From positions 42,350-106,349 of the forward strand of contig CALWXL010000002.1 in the NCBI GenBank assembly GCA_944385485.1: a stretch of DNA of 64,000 bases. The letters are read 5' to 3'. The stretch's first letter is position 1. Each line of letters begins with the position of its first letter. Below the pieces are notes generated by a model that saw nothing but the letters and a program-made list of their open reading frames with translations, searched no databases and had not been told where the DNA came from. Shown piece by piece: positions 10,187 to 18,295 of this stretch. Both the position numbers and the translations under genes were made by a program. The DNA is from an uncultured Oscillospiraceae bacterium. Lineage in GTDB: Bacteria; Bacillota; Clostridia; Oscillospirales; Oscillospiraceae.

Positions 10187-10220
10187 TAAAAAAGCGGAGC
10201 CGACGACTCGGCTCCGCTTT
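10187..10220 (-). terminator. intrinsic terminator of the metY-nucleotidyltransferase operon
   Basis: A 13-bp GC-rich stem (AAAGCGGAGCCGA paired with TCGGCTCCGCTTT, loop CGAC) is followed on the minus strand by a T-run. It lies 34 bp after the nucleotidyltransferase stop codon. Confidence 0.85.
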
Positions 10221-10253
10221 GGGACTTCTTTGATTGCCCGGGAAATATCCGTT

Positions 10254-11006
10254 TTAACCCTGGCGCAGCACGTCCTCCACCTGCTGCAACTGCTCCACGG
10301 TGTTGACCCCCAACATCTCCATGGGGGAACAGGTGTCACACAGGGCCACCTTGCCCCCTGCCTTGGCGATGAGGGCAGGCACGTCGGTGAGATAGTACTC
10401 TCCCTGAGCGTTGTCGGTGGTCAGCTTATCCAGACAGGCCAGCAGATCCCCCACCCGGAAGACATAAGTGGCCACATTCACCTCGGTGATGGCAGCCTGC
10501 TCGGGGGTGCAGTCCTTGGCCTCTACAATGGCAGCAAAGTGGCCGTCCTCATCCCGGATGATGCGGCCATAGTTGCCGCCCTCCTCCAGATGAGCGGAGA
10601 GCATGGTGCAGGCGCAGCCGCTTTCCAGGTGAGTGCGGATGAGGCTCTGGAAGGTCTCTTTTCGCATCAGGGGCGTGTCCCCGCAGCAGATGAGCACATG
10701 GCTGTCGGGGTCGGTGAGCAGAGGAGCGGCATAGCGCACAGCCCCGCCGGTGCCGTTGAGCACCTCCTGCTCCACGCTGGGATACTCGGGGAACCGGGCA
10801 CGTACCTTGTCCCCCATCCAGCCCACCACCAAAATGGTGTCCTCCTTGGGGAGGAAGTCCAGGGATTTCAACACATAGTGCAGCAGAGGTTTTCCATCCG
10901 CCTGCCGCAGCACCTTGGGCAGATCAATGCCCTCGGTTTGCAGCCGGGTGCCCTTACCCGCTGCCAGAACCACAGCTTGAATCTTGTGATCCATAACTCC
11001 TACCAT
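10254..11006 (-). CDS. GlmU-N-like sugar-phosphate nucleotidyltransferase
   Basis: A 250-residue single-domain nucleotidyltransferase. The signature VVLAAGKGTRL, the LPKVLRQADGKPLLHYVL segment, the GTGGAVRYA motif and ICCGDTPLM (metal-binding Asp) match the pyrophosphorylase half of GlmU (UDP-GlcNAc formation). There is no left-handed beta-helix acetyltransferase half, so it is not a full GlmU. It might make UDP-GlcNAc or another NDP-sugar. ATG 11006 or ATG 10994 could start it; GGAG is only two bases before the latter. It is 11 bp downstream of metY, an unusual partner. Confidence 0.8.
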   Translation of the reverse strand: MVGVMDHKIQAVVLAAGKGTRLQTEGIDLPKVLRQADGKPLLHYVLKSLDFLPKEDTILVVGWMGDKVRARFPEYPSVEQEVLNGTGGAVRYAAPLLTDPDSHVLICCGDTPLMRKETFQSLIRTHLESGCACTMLSAHLEEGGNYGRIIRDEDGHFAAIVEAKDCTPEQAAITEVNVATYVFRVGDLLACLDKLTTDNAQGEYYLTDVPALIAKAGGKVALCDTCSPMEMLGVNTVEQLQQVEDVLRQG

Positions 11007-11017
11007 CCTTTCTCTTG

Positions 11018-12292
11018 TTACACCTCAGCCAGAGCCTGCTCCACGTCGGCAATGAGGTCCTCCAGATCTTCGATGCCCACGGACAGACGCACCAGGTCGG
11101 GGGATACGCCGGCAGCCACCAGCTCCTCGTCGTTCATCTGCCGATGGGTGGAGGAGGCGGGGTGGAGCACGCAGGTCTTGGCATCCGCCACATGGGTGGC
11201 GATGGAGCACAGCTTCAGCCCGGCCATAAACTTCTCGGCGGCGGCCCGTCCGCCCTTGACGCCAAAGGAGACTACGCCACAGCTGCCATGGGGCAGGTAC
11301 TTCTGGCCCAGCTCATAATAGGGATCGCCGGGCAGGCCCACATAACGCACCCAAGCCACCTTCTCATGGTTGGACAGGTACTCCGCCATGCCCTGGGCGT
11401 TGGCGCAGTGCTTGGCCATGCGCAGGGGCAGGGTCTCCATGCCCACACCCAACAGATAGGAGTTCATGGGGGCGGGGGTGGCGCCCAGGTCCCGCATCAG
11501 CTGCACCACGCACTTGGTGATGTAGGCTCCACCTTGGCCAAAGGCCTGGGTGTACACCAGTCCGTGGTAGCTCTCATCGGGAGTGGTCAGGCCGGGGAAC
11601 TTATCGGCGTGAGCCTCCCAGTTGAAGTTACCGGAATCCACAATGGCGCCGCCCACGGCGTTGGCGTGGCCATCCAGGTACTTGGTGGTGGAGTGGGTGA
11701 CGATGTCAGCGCCGAACTCAAAGGGGTGGCAGTTGGCAGGGGTGGCGAAGGTGTTGTCCACAATCAGGGGCACCCCATTTTTATGGGCCACTCGGGCAAA
11801 CTTCTCAATGTCCAGCACCACCAGAGAGGGGTTGGCGATGGTCTCGCCAAACACCGCCTTGGTGTTGGGCCGGAAGGCAGCCTGAAGCTCCTCCTCGGAG
11901 CAGTCGGGATCTACAAAGGTAAAGTCAATGCCCATGCGCTTCATGGTCACGGCAAACAGGTTATAGGTGCCGCCGTAGATGGTGGCAGAGGCCACCACAT
12001 GGTCCCCGGCAGAAGCGATGTTGAACACCGCAAAGAAATTGGCGGCCTGCCCCGAAGCGAGCAGCATCGCGGCAGAGCCTCCCTCCAGCTCACACAGCCG
12101 GGCGGCTACAGCGTCGCTGGTGGGGTTTTGCAGTCGGGTATAGAAGTACCCGGAGGCCTGCAGGTCAAACAGCTTTCCCATGTCCTCGCTGGTCTCGTAA
12201 CGGAACGTGGTGGACTGGATGATGGGAATGTTGCGGGGTTCTCCGTTGCCGGGCCGATACCCTGCGTGGAGACAGCTGGTGTCAAATTTCAT
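11018..12292 (-). CDS. metY: O-acetylhomoserine aminocarboxypropyltransferase (sulfhydrylase)
   Basis: A 424-residue PLP enzyme of the Cys/Met metabolism family. The PLP lysine lies in HSTTKYLDGH; GQAANFFAVF and YTRLQNPTSDAVAARLCELE are typical of MetY/O-acetylhomoserine sulfhydrylases, which build homocysteine from sulfide and O-acetylhomoserine. MGIDFTFVDP and the C-terminal SSTHRQMNDEEL also match this group. ATG 12292 has AAGGA nine bases upstream; the longer open frame is the antiparallel reading of the next gene. The promoter lies at 12333-12361. No T-box or SAM riboswitch is seen; the leader is too short. Confidence 0.93.
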   Translation of the reverse strand: MKFDTSCLHAGYRPGNGEPRNIPIIQSTTFRYETSEDMGKLFDLQASGYFYTRLQNPTSDAVAARLCELEGGSAAMLLASGQAANFFAVFNIASAGDHVVASATIYGGTYNLFAVTMKRMGIDFTFVDPDCSEEELQAAFRPNTKAVFGETIANPSLVVLDIEKFARVAHKNGVPLIVDNTFATPANCHPFEFGADIVTHSTTKYLDGHANAVGGAIVDSGNFNWEAHADKFPGLTTPDESYHGLVYTQAFGQGGAYITKCVVQLMRDLGATPAPMNSYLLGVGMETLPLRMAKHCANAQGMAEYLSNHEKVAWVRYVGLPGDPYYELGQKYLPHGSCGVVSFGVKGGRAAAEKFMAGLKLCSIATHVADAKTCVLHPASSTHRQMNDEELVAAGVSPDLVRLSVGIEDLEDLIADVEQALAEV

Positions 12293-12332
12293 GGGAACGC
12301 TTCCTTTCCGTCGAATTGGGGTAATCTTCGTT

Positions 12333-12361
12333 ATAGTAGCATAGTAAAGTACCTCTGTCAA
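12333..12361 (-). promoter_or_regulatory. sigma-A promoter for metY
   Basis: On the minus strand a consensus TTGACA (12361-12356) and TACTAT (12338-12333) are separated by exactly 17 bases. The -35 abuts the stop codon of the upstream lipoprotein gene, so metY has its own promoter. Confidence 0.75.
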
Positions 12362-12362
12362 C

Positions 12363-13274
12363 TCAGGTGGGAGAGGGGGATGGGGCCTGAGATTGGGTGG
12401 GCTGGCTGACCAGCACATCCCCGTACCACTCCAGAGGCTGGCCCTCCACCAGAAGCTGCACTTGCTCCACATTTTCCAGGCTGCACAGGGTGTTGACCAG
12501 GGAGTCGATGACCATCTGCTGCTCCCACTCCTGCTGGGGAATCTGCTGCAAAAAGACCCCGGACAGGTCCACATAGCACACCTTTCCCTCCTGGCGGGCG
12601 GAAAGCACCTTCAAGTCAGCCGGCAAAATCCGCTCCAAGCCCTCATCCTGGGGCCCGGCGATCAGTGCCTCCAGCACCACCTGGGCCACCGAGTCACTTT
12701 CCGTAAGGCGGAACACCCGGAACTCAAACCCCAGTTCCTGGCTGTCCTTGCGGCGGAAGTGAAGGGCAGCTGTCACCTCCACCGGCTCCTCCTCCGCCCC
12801 GGTAAACATCACATCCTGGGCGGTGAAGACCTGGCGGTCCCGGTATGGAAGCTGGTTTCCGTTGACGGTGATGCACACCTCCTCCACTCCCTCCAGCTGG
12901 GTGAGGGTGAGGGTGATGCAGTAGTCGGCCAAGGTCAGCTCAATGCCCACCAGGTCACCGTAGGGCCAGGAGAGATCCACGGTGACCCGCTTCCCCTCCT
13001 GTTTCCACTGCTGCAAATGAGTTCCCTCCGGGAAGGGCGAGATGAGGCCGCTCTTTTCCGAAGGGCCGGAGAGCAGGGCCTCCATCAGCTCGGGCACCCC
13101 CATCTCTCCGGTATATGGTGTGGACTCCAGCGCTGTGGTAGCGTTGTCCCACTCCTCCAGATTGGCGGTGTACCACAAACTTGCACCATCCTGGTGCGAA
13201 CGGGAGGCGCAGCCTGTCAGAGAAATCAGCAGGACCAGAGCCAGCAGCCCAGCCCACCCATTATTTCTTCTCAC
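12363..13274 (-). CDS. GerMN-domain lipoprotein
   Basis: A 303-residue lipoprotein. The signal peptide ends in the lipobox LTGC (LLALVLLISLTGCAS). Two GerMN-like units follow, each containing a hydrophobic strand with V-D-L-S (KRVTVDLSW and KVCYVDLSGVFLQQIP), with VVLEALIAGPQDEGLERILP as the classic GerMN helix. GerMN domains are found in spore germination protein GerM and in the LpqB lipoprotein next to the MtrAB two-component system. Here it also follows a sensor kinase: the GTG start at 13274 overlaps the kinase stop by 14 bases. It may help signal through that kinase (inference). Confidence 0.82.
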   Translation of the reverse strand: MRRNNGWAGLLALVLLISLTGCASRSHQDGASLWYTANLEEWDNATTALESTPYTGEMGVPELMEALLSGPSEKSGLISPFPEGTHLQQWKQEGKRVTVDLSWPYGDLVGIELTLADYCITLTLTQLEGVEEVCITVNGNQLPYRDRQVFTAQDVMFTGAEEEPVEVTAALHFRRKDSQELGFEFRVFRLTESDSVAQVVLEALIAGPQDEGLERILPADLKVLSARQEGKVCYVDLSGVFLQQIPQQEWEQQMVIDSLVNTLCSLENVEQVQLLVEGQPLEWYGDVLVSQPTQSQAPSPSPT

Positions 13275-14757
13275 TGTCGGTCCCTCCTTGATCCAGCCGT
13301 GGCAGCGTGACGGTAAATTGGGCCCCCACGCCGTCCGGGCCCCGCTGGGCGGTGATGTCTCCGCCGTGGAGACGGGCGGTGTCCCGGGCAATGGAGAGGC
13401 CCAAACCCGTACCGCCCGCCTCCCGGGAGCGAGCCTTGTCCACCCGGTAGAAACGGTCAAAGATCCGGGGCAGGTCCTCCTCGGGGATGCCCACACCGGT
13501 GTCCCGCACCGTCAGGGTCACCCACGCACCCGCTTGCTCCACCGTCACTTCCACCCTGCCCCCGGGCAAGTTGTATTTCACGGCATTTTCCATCAGGTTG
13601 AAGGCCACTTGGTACAGATCATCCTGCGTTGCCAGAACCCGACAGTCGGGCTGGAGGTGATAGACCAGCTCTACCTCCACCGACCGGGCCAGCGGCAGCA
13701 GCATATGGCCCACCTTTTCCACCAGTTGTCCCACATCCACTGGTCCCCGTTCCCGCTGAGGATGGGAGTCCAGCTTGGACAGGGTGAGCAAATGCTGGCT
13801 GATGCGGGTCAGGCGGTCTGCCTCTTCTCCAATGTCCGAGACAAATTCCCGCACCGTGACCATATCTACCGAGTCGTTTTGCAAAATGGAGTCGGCCAGC
13901 AGCCGGATGGAGGCCAGAGGCGTTTTCAGCTCATGGGAGGCATCGGAGACAAAACGCCGTCGCACCTCCTCAATGGTCTGCAAGCGGTCGGTGAGCTGGT
14001 TGAATTCCATGGCCAGCTGGGCCATCTCGTCTTTGCCCTGCACCGCCACCCGGTGGCTGTACTCACCCTCTCGCACCGAGCGGATACCGCCCAGCAGCCG
14101 GGAGGTGTTCCGGGTCAGTGCTTTGGACAAAATCAGAGACGCCACCAGAGCCACCACACAGATGACCACCGAGATATAGCGCAAGTTGGACTGGATGGAG
14201 AGAAGCACTTCCGCCTGTTCGGTGTCGTATTCATAGAGGTACACCGCCCCCAGGGTCACACCACGATACACCGCAGGAACTGCCACACGGGTGCGGAACG
14301 CCCCCTGACGGTATTCCGAGCGGCACACATCCTCCCCTCGCAGGGCCGCCACCACCTCCGCGATGATGGCATAGTCCCCGGTGCGTCGGTCCAGGGTTGA
14401 GCTATCATAGAGGATGAGGCCGGACTCATCCGTGACCAGTACCCGGGTCCCCTGCATATCGTCCAGCAGCTCCATGGCCTGAGTGACGCCTTCCTCTGTG
14501 AGGGTCTCGGACACCGCCAGGGCGCTGCCAATGGCCAGGGCCTGACGCTTCAAAGAGGTCTCTTTGGCGGAAAACACCACATTCTGTGCCATGAGCAACG
14601 GATAGGTGTTGAGTACCAGCACAATGGCCACCACCAGCAGCAGATAGGTGAGCACATACTTGACCTGAATGCTGTAGAAAAAGGGTACCTCTCCTGCCTT
14701 GCGCACCAGGCTCTCATGGCGGGCTCGCTGCCGCCACCGTTTCCACAGTTTCTTCAT
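13261..14757 (-). CDS. membrane sensor histidine kinase (PhoR/WalK type)
   Basis: A 498-residue kinase. A first membrane helix (YVLTYLLLVVAIVLVLNTYPLL) and a second (ISVVICVVALVASLILS) flank an extracytoplasmic sensor. HAMP follows (ALTRNTSRLLGGIRSVREGEYSH), then HisKA with SHELKTPLASIR carrying the phospho-accepting His. The ATPase core shows N-box NLMENAVKYN, G1 DTGVGIP and G2 GGTGLGLSI. It autophosphorylates and passes phosphate to the upstream-encoded response regulator, whose TGA overlaps this ATG (ATGA). The signal is unknown. Confidence 0.93.
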   Translation of the reverse strand: MKKLWKRWRQRARHESLVRKAGEVPFFYSIQVKYVLTYLLLVVAIVLVLNTYPLLMAQNVVFSAKETSLKRQALAIGSALAVSETLTEEGVTQAMELLDDMQGTRVLVTDESGLILYDSSTLDRRTGDYAIIAEVVAALRGEDVCRSEYRQGAFRTRVAVPAVYRGVTLGAVYLYEYDTEQAEVLLSIQSNLRYISVVICVVALVASLILSKALTRNTSRLLGGIRSVREGEYSHRVAVQGKDEMAQLAMEFNQLTDRLQTIEEVRRRFVSDASHELKTPLASIRLLADSILQNDSVDMVTVREFVSDIGEEADRLTRISQHLLTLSKLDSHPQRERGPVDVGQLVEKVGHMLLPLARSVEVELVYHLQPDCRVLATQDDLYQVAFNLMENAVKYNLPGGRVEVTVEQAGAWVTLTVRDTGVGIPEEDLPRIFDRFYRVDKARSREAGGTGLGLSIARDTARLHGGDITAQRGPDGVGAQFTVTLPRLDQGGTDSEKK

Positions 14758-15449
14758 GGGGTCTCACTGCTCAGATAGTAGCCCACCCCCCACTTGGTGA
14801 GGATGTGGGTGGGGTTGGCGGGGTCCGGCTCCAATTTCTCCCGCAGGCGGCGGATGTGCACGTCCACGGTGCGAAATTCCCCCACATATTCGTAGCCCCA
14901 CACCAGGTTGAGCAGATTTTCCCGGCTGTACACCCGGCCCGGGTTGCGCATAAGCAGCTCCATGAGGTCAAACTCTTTGGCGGTGAGCTCCACCACCTGT
15001 CCTTGGCGTCGCGCCACCCGCTGAGCCAAATCCAGAGTAATGCCCCCGTGTTCCAGGCAGTTTTCCGCCTTTTTCTGCTGGGTAGAGGTCCCGGCCCGGC
15101 GCAGCAGGGCCCGAATGCGGGCCTTTACCTCCAGAATGTTGAACGGTTTGGTGATGTAGTCGTCAGCGCCACACTCAAAGCCGATGATCTTGTCCGCATC
15201 TTCGCCCTTGGCGGTGAGCATGATGATGGGGACGTTGGAGAACTCCCGGATCTTCATGCACGCCTGCAACCCGTCAATTTTGGGCATCATCAAATCCAGA
15301 ATGATGAGATCAAAACGGCCGCTTCTGGCCAGCTCCACCGCTTCCTCTCCGTCACTTCCCGTCTCCACATGATATCCTTCATTTTCCAAATTAAACTTGA
15401 TTCCTTTGACCAGCAGACGCTCGTCGTCCACCACAAGTATGTTGGGCAT
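14754..15449 (-). CDS. OmpR/PhoB-family response regulator
   Basis: A 231-residue regulator. The receiver domain has acidic pair DDE at residues 8-10, the phosphorylation Asp in LIILDLMMPK and the Lys in the KPF motif (YITKPFNIL). The C-terminal winged helix is of the OmpR type (VELTAKEFDLMELLMRNPGR and VDVHIRRLREKLE). It is the partner of the overlapping sensor kinase gene. GGGAGG lies eight bases before ATG 15449. It resembles the PhoP/WalR group, but the regulon cannot be told from the sequence. Confidence 0.93.
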   Translation of the reverse strand: MPNILVVDDERLLVKGIKFNLENEGYHVETGSDGEEAVELARSGRFDLIILDLMMPKIDGLQACMKIREFSNVPIIMLTAKGEDADKIIGFECGADDYITKPFNILEVKARIRALLRRAGTSTQQKKAENCLEHGGITLDLAQRVARRQGQVVELTAKEFDLMELLMRNPGRVYSRENLLNLVWGYEYVGEFRTVDVHIRRLREKLEPDPANPTHILTKWGVGYYLSSETP

Positions 15450-15467
15450 GTGTCTTTCCCTCCCCCA

Positions 15468-15809
15468 TTACACACAAATCTGATCCAGCAGCGATTCCAC
15501 CATCGTTTCGCTGATTCCCGGCACTTCTATGAGATGCTCGGGATATTCAAACGGGCCATGCTCCTGTCTGTATTCCACAATGGCCTGTGCCAACGTCGGG
15601 CCAATCCCAGGCAGCTGATCCAGCTGCTCCTCGGTGGCCAAATTGATGTTGAGTTTGCCTCGATCCAGAACGGAAAATTCCACGCCAGACTGAGGTCCGG
15701 GCCGCAGTTCCAGCTGGTCTATCTGCCCTTGGCGGACCAACCATATGGTCAGGGTGGCCAGGAGCATTCCGCACAGTACCGCCCCGATGGCCCGGCCTCC
15801 CATTCGCAT
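15468..15809 (-). CDS. comEA: ComEA-like helix-hairpin-helix protein
   Basis: A 113-residue protein with one N-terminal membrane helix (AIGAVLCGMLLATLTIWLV) and a C-terminal tandem helix-hairpin-helix DNA-binding domain (KLNINLATEEQLDQLPGIGP, then IEVPGISETMVESLLD). This is the layout of ComEA, the membrane DNA receptor for transformation, but without the SLBB domain seen in longer ComEAs. No other competence genes are next to it. ATG 15809 follows a G-rich ribosome site; a GTG at 15833 would include that site. It is 18 bp upstream of the response regulator and probably in the same operon. Confidence 0.75.
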   Translation of the reverse strand: MRMGGRAIGAVLCGMLLATLTIWLVRQGQIDQLELRPGPQSGVEFSVLDRGKLNINLATEEQLDQLPGIGPTLAQAIVEYRQEHGPFEYPEHLIEVPGISETMVESLLDQICV

Positions 15810-15842
15810 CCTGTCCCCCCCTTTATTTTCCACGCTGCTGAG

Positions 15843-15871
15843 TTGCGTTTTTCTGTGAATTCTGATATAGT
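15843..15871 (+). promoter_or_regulatory. promoter of dacF
   Basis: TTGCGT (15843-15848) and TATAGT (15866-15871) are spaced by 17 bases, with a TG-type extension (TGATATAGT). Transcription would start near 15878, just before the palindrome at 15885. Confidence 0.6.
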
Positions 15872-15884
15872 AATAGCTGTCGCA

Positions 15885-15902
15885 GCAGAGAACGTTCTCT
15901 GC
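15885..15902. promoter_or_regulatory. perfect 18-bp palindrome, probable operator upstream of dacF
   Basis: GCAGAGAACGTTCTCTGC is perfectly self-complementary with no spacer. It lies 7-24 bases after the predicted dacF transcription start, in the divergent region between comEA and dacF. That is a typical place for a dimeric repressor. The inner GAACGTTC resembles a LexA half-site pair but lacks the 4-base spacer of the Gram-positive LexA box, so the regulator is unknown. Confidence 0.55.
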
Positions 15903-15952
15903 ATGCCCGCTTTCACATTATAACACTATAACATAGTTTACGGGAGAATCAT

Positions 15953-17326
15953 ATGAAAAAATATCTGCGCTGTGCTGCGGCTCTGGCCACAGCCCTTGTG
16001 ATGGCCGTGTCCCTCTGTGTCCCCGCTTTTGCGCTGGACGATCCAAAGCCCCACTGTACTTCCGCCATCGTGGTGGACGGGGACAACAACGAAGTACTCT
16101 ACGACTACAACGCTTACGAAAAGCGGTATCCCGCTTCGGTGACCAAGATCATGACCACCCTGGTGGTCCTCCGGGCCATTGATGCCGGAGAGCTCACTCT
16201 GGACACCCAGGTCACCGCCTCCAAGGAGGCCGTCACCCTCCCAGAAGGCAGTTCCACCGCCGGCATAGTTGAGGGCGAGGTACTTACCATCGAACAGCTG
16301 CTGTACTGCGATCTCCTGCCCTCGGGCAATGAGGCGTGCAACATTCTGGCCGAGGCCCTGTGTGGCTCAGAAGAGGCCTTTGTGGAGCGGATGAACCAGA
16401 CCGCCGCCGATCTGGGCATGACCGGCACCCACTTTGCCAACCCCCACGGCCTCCACGACCCTGATCACTACACCACCGCCTATGACATCTACCTCATGGC
16501 CTCCGCTGCCATGAAGTACGACATCTTCCGCAAGATCGTCTCCACCCCCACCTACACCCTGGAGCCCACCAACAAGGTGTCCGAGCCCCGGGTGCTCCAC
16601 AGCACCAACGCCCTGATCAGCAACTGGTACGTGTCCGGCGTCACCTATTCCAAGGCCATCGGCATCAAGACCGGCTACACCGAGGAGGCGGGCCGCTGCC
16701 TGGCCTCCGCCGCCACGGATGAGCAGGGCCGCACCTTCTACTGTGTGGTGCTGGGCTCTGAGTACGCCCAGGACGCCGCCGGTAACTGGAAGTTCTACTC
16801 CTTCAGCGAGAGCTCCCGCCTGCTGGAGTGGGCCTTTAACAACTTCTCCCGCACCACCCTGCTCAGCGAGACCTCGGACAATGTGATCCGTGAGATTCCC
16901 GTGACCCTGGCCGGAGATGTGGGCCACGTTCTGGCCCAGCCTGTGGGCTCCATCGAGGCCACCGTGCCCGAGTACGACCCCGCCAAGGCAGAGCTGAAAA
17001 TGGACTTGCCCAAGAGTCTGGAGGCCCCCATCCAAAAGGGACAAGTGGTGGGCAGCGTCTCCCTGATCTACAACGGCATCAGCTACGGTTCCCTGGACAT
17101 GGTGGCCACCGACGATGTGGAGCGCTCCAACTTCCAGTACACCATGAAGGTCATTTCGGACACCTGGGCCCTTTGGTGGGTGAAGCTGCTGGTGATTGCC
17201 GTGGTGGTGCTCATCCTTCTGGCCGTCTTCTACCTGCTCTTCATCCGTCCCGCCCAGCGGGGCCGCCGCCGGAAGTACGCGTATTCCGGCTCCCGCCGCT
17301 CCAGCTACCGGGGCCGTCGTCGATAA
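15953..17326 (+). CDS. dacF: D-alanyl-D-alanine carboxypeptidase (DacF/PBP5 type)
   Basis: A 457-residue secreted serine peptidase S11 that trims D-Ala from peptidoglycan stems. It has a signal peptide (ALATALVMAVSLCVPAFA), the SxxK motif SVTK (Ser62, Lys65), the SGN motif PSGNEAC, and KTG in IKTGYTEEAG. A C-terminal transmembrane helix (LLVIAVVVLILLAVFYLLF) and a very basic tail of Arg, Ser and Tyr (RRRKYAYSGSRRSSYRGRRR) anchor it. In sporulating relatives DacF acts on the forespore cortex; a vegetative role is equally possible. GGGAG lies six bases before the ATG. Confidence 0.93.
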   Translation: MKKYLRCAAALATALVMAVSLCVPAFALDDPKPHCTSAIVVDGDNNEVLYDYNAYEKRYPASVTKIMTTLVVLRAIDAGELTLDTQVTASKEAVTLPEGSSTAGIVEGEVLTIEQLLYCDLLPSGNEACNILAEALCGSEEAFVERMNQTAADLGMTGTHFANPHGLHDPDHYTTAYDIYLMASAAMKYDIFRKIVSTPTYTLEPTNKVSEPRVLHSTNALISNWYVSGVTYSKAIGIKTGYTEEAGRCLASAATDEQGRTFYCVVLGSEYAQDAAGNWKFYSFSESSRLLEWAFNNFSRTTLLSETSDNVIREIPVTLAGDVGHVLAQPVGSIEATVPEYDPAKAELKMDLPKSLEAPIQKGQVVGSVSLIYNGISYGSLDMVATDDVERSNFQYTMKVISDTWALWWVKLLVIAVVVLILLAVFYLLFIRPAQRGRRRKYAYSGSRRSSYRGRRR

Positions 17327-17408
17327 GGACACATTCATTCACGATTTTTTCATAATTCATTCTCAATTTAGACAACACTTCCCACCCCCCGGATGCTATG
17401 ATGATGAT

Positions 17409-17510
17409 GTCAGGAAGAAAGATATCAAAACACATCAACATCCTCCCTCTCTCTTTTCTCTTTCAAACAAACGCAGAACCGCCGGGGTTTCTACCCCGGC
17501 GGTTTTGTCT
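17409..17510 (+). ncRNA. candidate small RNA 1 of a tandem pair, C/U-rich
   Basis: No coding frame here resembles a protein. An extended -10 (TGCTATGAT, hexamer 17397-17402) is followed by TCAGGAAGAA at 17410, a C/U tract with CCTCCC (17442-17447) inside TCAACATCCTCCCTCTCTCT, and an intrinsic terminator with a perfect 11-bp stem (17477-17504) and a T-rich tail. The RNA would be about 100 bases. The tract is complementary to Shine-Dalgarno sequences of the GGGAGG type, so base-pairing to mRNA starts is a reasonable guess. The -35 is weak. Confidence 0.55.
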
Positions 17511-17513
17511 TTT
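17477..17513 (+). terminator. intrinsic terminator of small RNA 1
   Basis: AACCGCCGGGG pairs perfectly with CCCCGGCGGTT around a 6-base loop, followed by TTGTCTTTT. It can also end read-through from dacF. Confidence 0.85.
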
Positions 17514-17608
17514 CACCTTCTTGGCCTGTCTCCACCGTTCACACTTTCTTCTCAAAAGCTTCGCATTTTATCCATCACTCTCCCCTCTGGCTTTGCTATT
17601 ATGTACTC

Positions 17609-17715
17609 GTCAGGAAGAAGCAAACACTCTTTCGTCAACTCCTCCCTTTCTCTTTTCTCTCTCTCAAAAACACGACTCCGCCCGGGCTGATGGCCCGGGC
17701 GGAGTCGTGTTTTCT
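17609..17715 (+). ncRNA. candidate small RNA 2 of a tandem pair, C/U-rich
   Basis: A second copy of the same layout, exactly 200 bases downstream of the first: extended -10 TGCTATTAT (hexamer 17597-17602), TCAGGAAGAA at 17610, and the C/U tract TCAACTCCTCCCTTTCTCTT starting at 17635, ending in an 18-bp perfect stem. The promoter element, the 5' box and the anti-Shine-Dalgarno-like tract are conserved between the copies, while the spacers and terminators differ. That pattern suggests duplicated regulatory RNAs rather than a simple repeat. Confidence 0.55.
17670..17713. terminator. strong bidirectional terminator, 18-bp perfect stem
   Basis: ACACGACTCCGCCCGGGC (17670-17687) pairs without mismatch with 17693-17710, loop TGATG. 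There are T-runs on both sides (TTTT on plus, TTTTT on minus). It would end small RNA 2 and also the minus-strand transporter gene that stops at 17723. Confidence 0.9.
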
Positions 17716-17722
17716 CACGTTA

Positions 17723-18295
17723 TTACAGGCTCTCTTCCATGTGGGCCAGACGCATGGCCCGCAGCACCGCCATGGACAGCAGTGGAGCCAGCACAATGGC
17801 CACCCCCCCGTTGAACAGGGCCGAGGGCACCTTGAGCACCACAGCGGTCCAAGCCGCAGGAACCCTCATTCCCTCCAGGAACATGGAGTTATAGAAGAAG
17901 GTCTTGGCCAGATAAATGATCATGTAGCTCACCGCCGCGCAGATGGTGGACACCGCCATGGCGGGATAAGTGGCCTTACGGCGGAACACGCCAACAAAAA
18001 CAGCTCCAGCAATGAGTCCATACAGGCCCTTGGTGACAAAGGTGATGGGCGCCTCGGTGATGTAGAGCACGTTGGTGCAGTCGTACAGGGCCGACCCTAG
18101 CCCCGCTGCCAGGCCGCCCCACCAGGGCCCCAACAGAATTCCGCTCAGGGCACACATGATATTGCCCAGGTGGAAGCGGGAATTCCCGCCCACACTCAGA
18201 GGCAGAATGATCTCCAGTTTGCTGCCGCAAAACACCAGAGCCACCAGCAGTGCAGTGAGCACCAGCCGCAGCAGTTTCTTATGTTGTTCACGCAT
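17723..18295 (-). CDS. ECF transporter substrate-binding (S) component, probably vitamin B6
   Basis: A 190-residue membrane protein with about six hydrophobic helices. It has the ECF S-component look: a short cytoplasmic N-terminus, LVLTALLVALVFCGSKLEIILP, then RFHLGNIMCALSGILLGPWWGGLAAGLGS with the small-residue helix that packs on EcfT. The substrate is not readable from the sequence alone. It is divergent from a PdxR-like regulator, and in Firmicutes that arrangement is known for pyridoxine transporters (PdxU type), so vitamin B6 is inferred. ATG 18295 has GGAG nine bases upstream. EcfA/EcfT energising subunits are not in the window. Confidence 0.75.
   Translation of the reverse strand: MREQHKKLLRLVLTALLVALVFCGSKLEIILPLSVGGNSRFHLGNIMCALSGILLGPWWGGLAAGLGSALYDCTNVLYITEAPITFVTKGLYGLIAGAVFVGVFRRKATYPAMAVSTICAAVSYMIIYLAKTFFYNSMFLEGMRVPAAWTAVVLKVPSALFNGGVAIVLAPLLSMAVLRAMRLAHMEESL

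Noticed and set aside
10254-11006. Full GlmU
   Set aside because: Only the nucleotidyltransferase half is present; there is no left-handed beta-helix domain.
15885-15902. LexA (SOS) box upstream of dacF
   Set aside because: The GAAC/GTTC half-sites lack the 4-base spacer of the Gram-positive box; kept only as an unassigned palindrome.
17398-17814. Open frames across the tandem small RNA region
   Set aside because: They run through promoters and terminators, have no ribosome site and give low-complexity Ser/Leu/Phe-rich protein.
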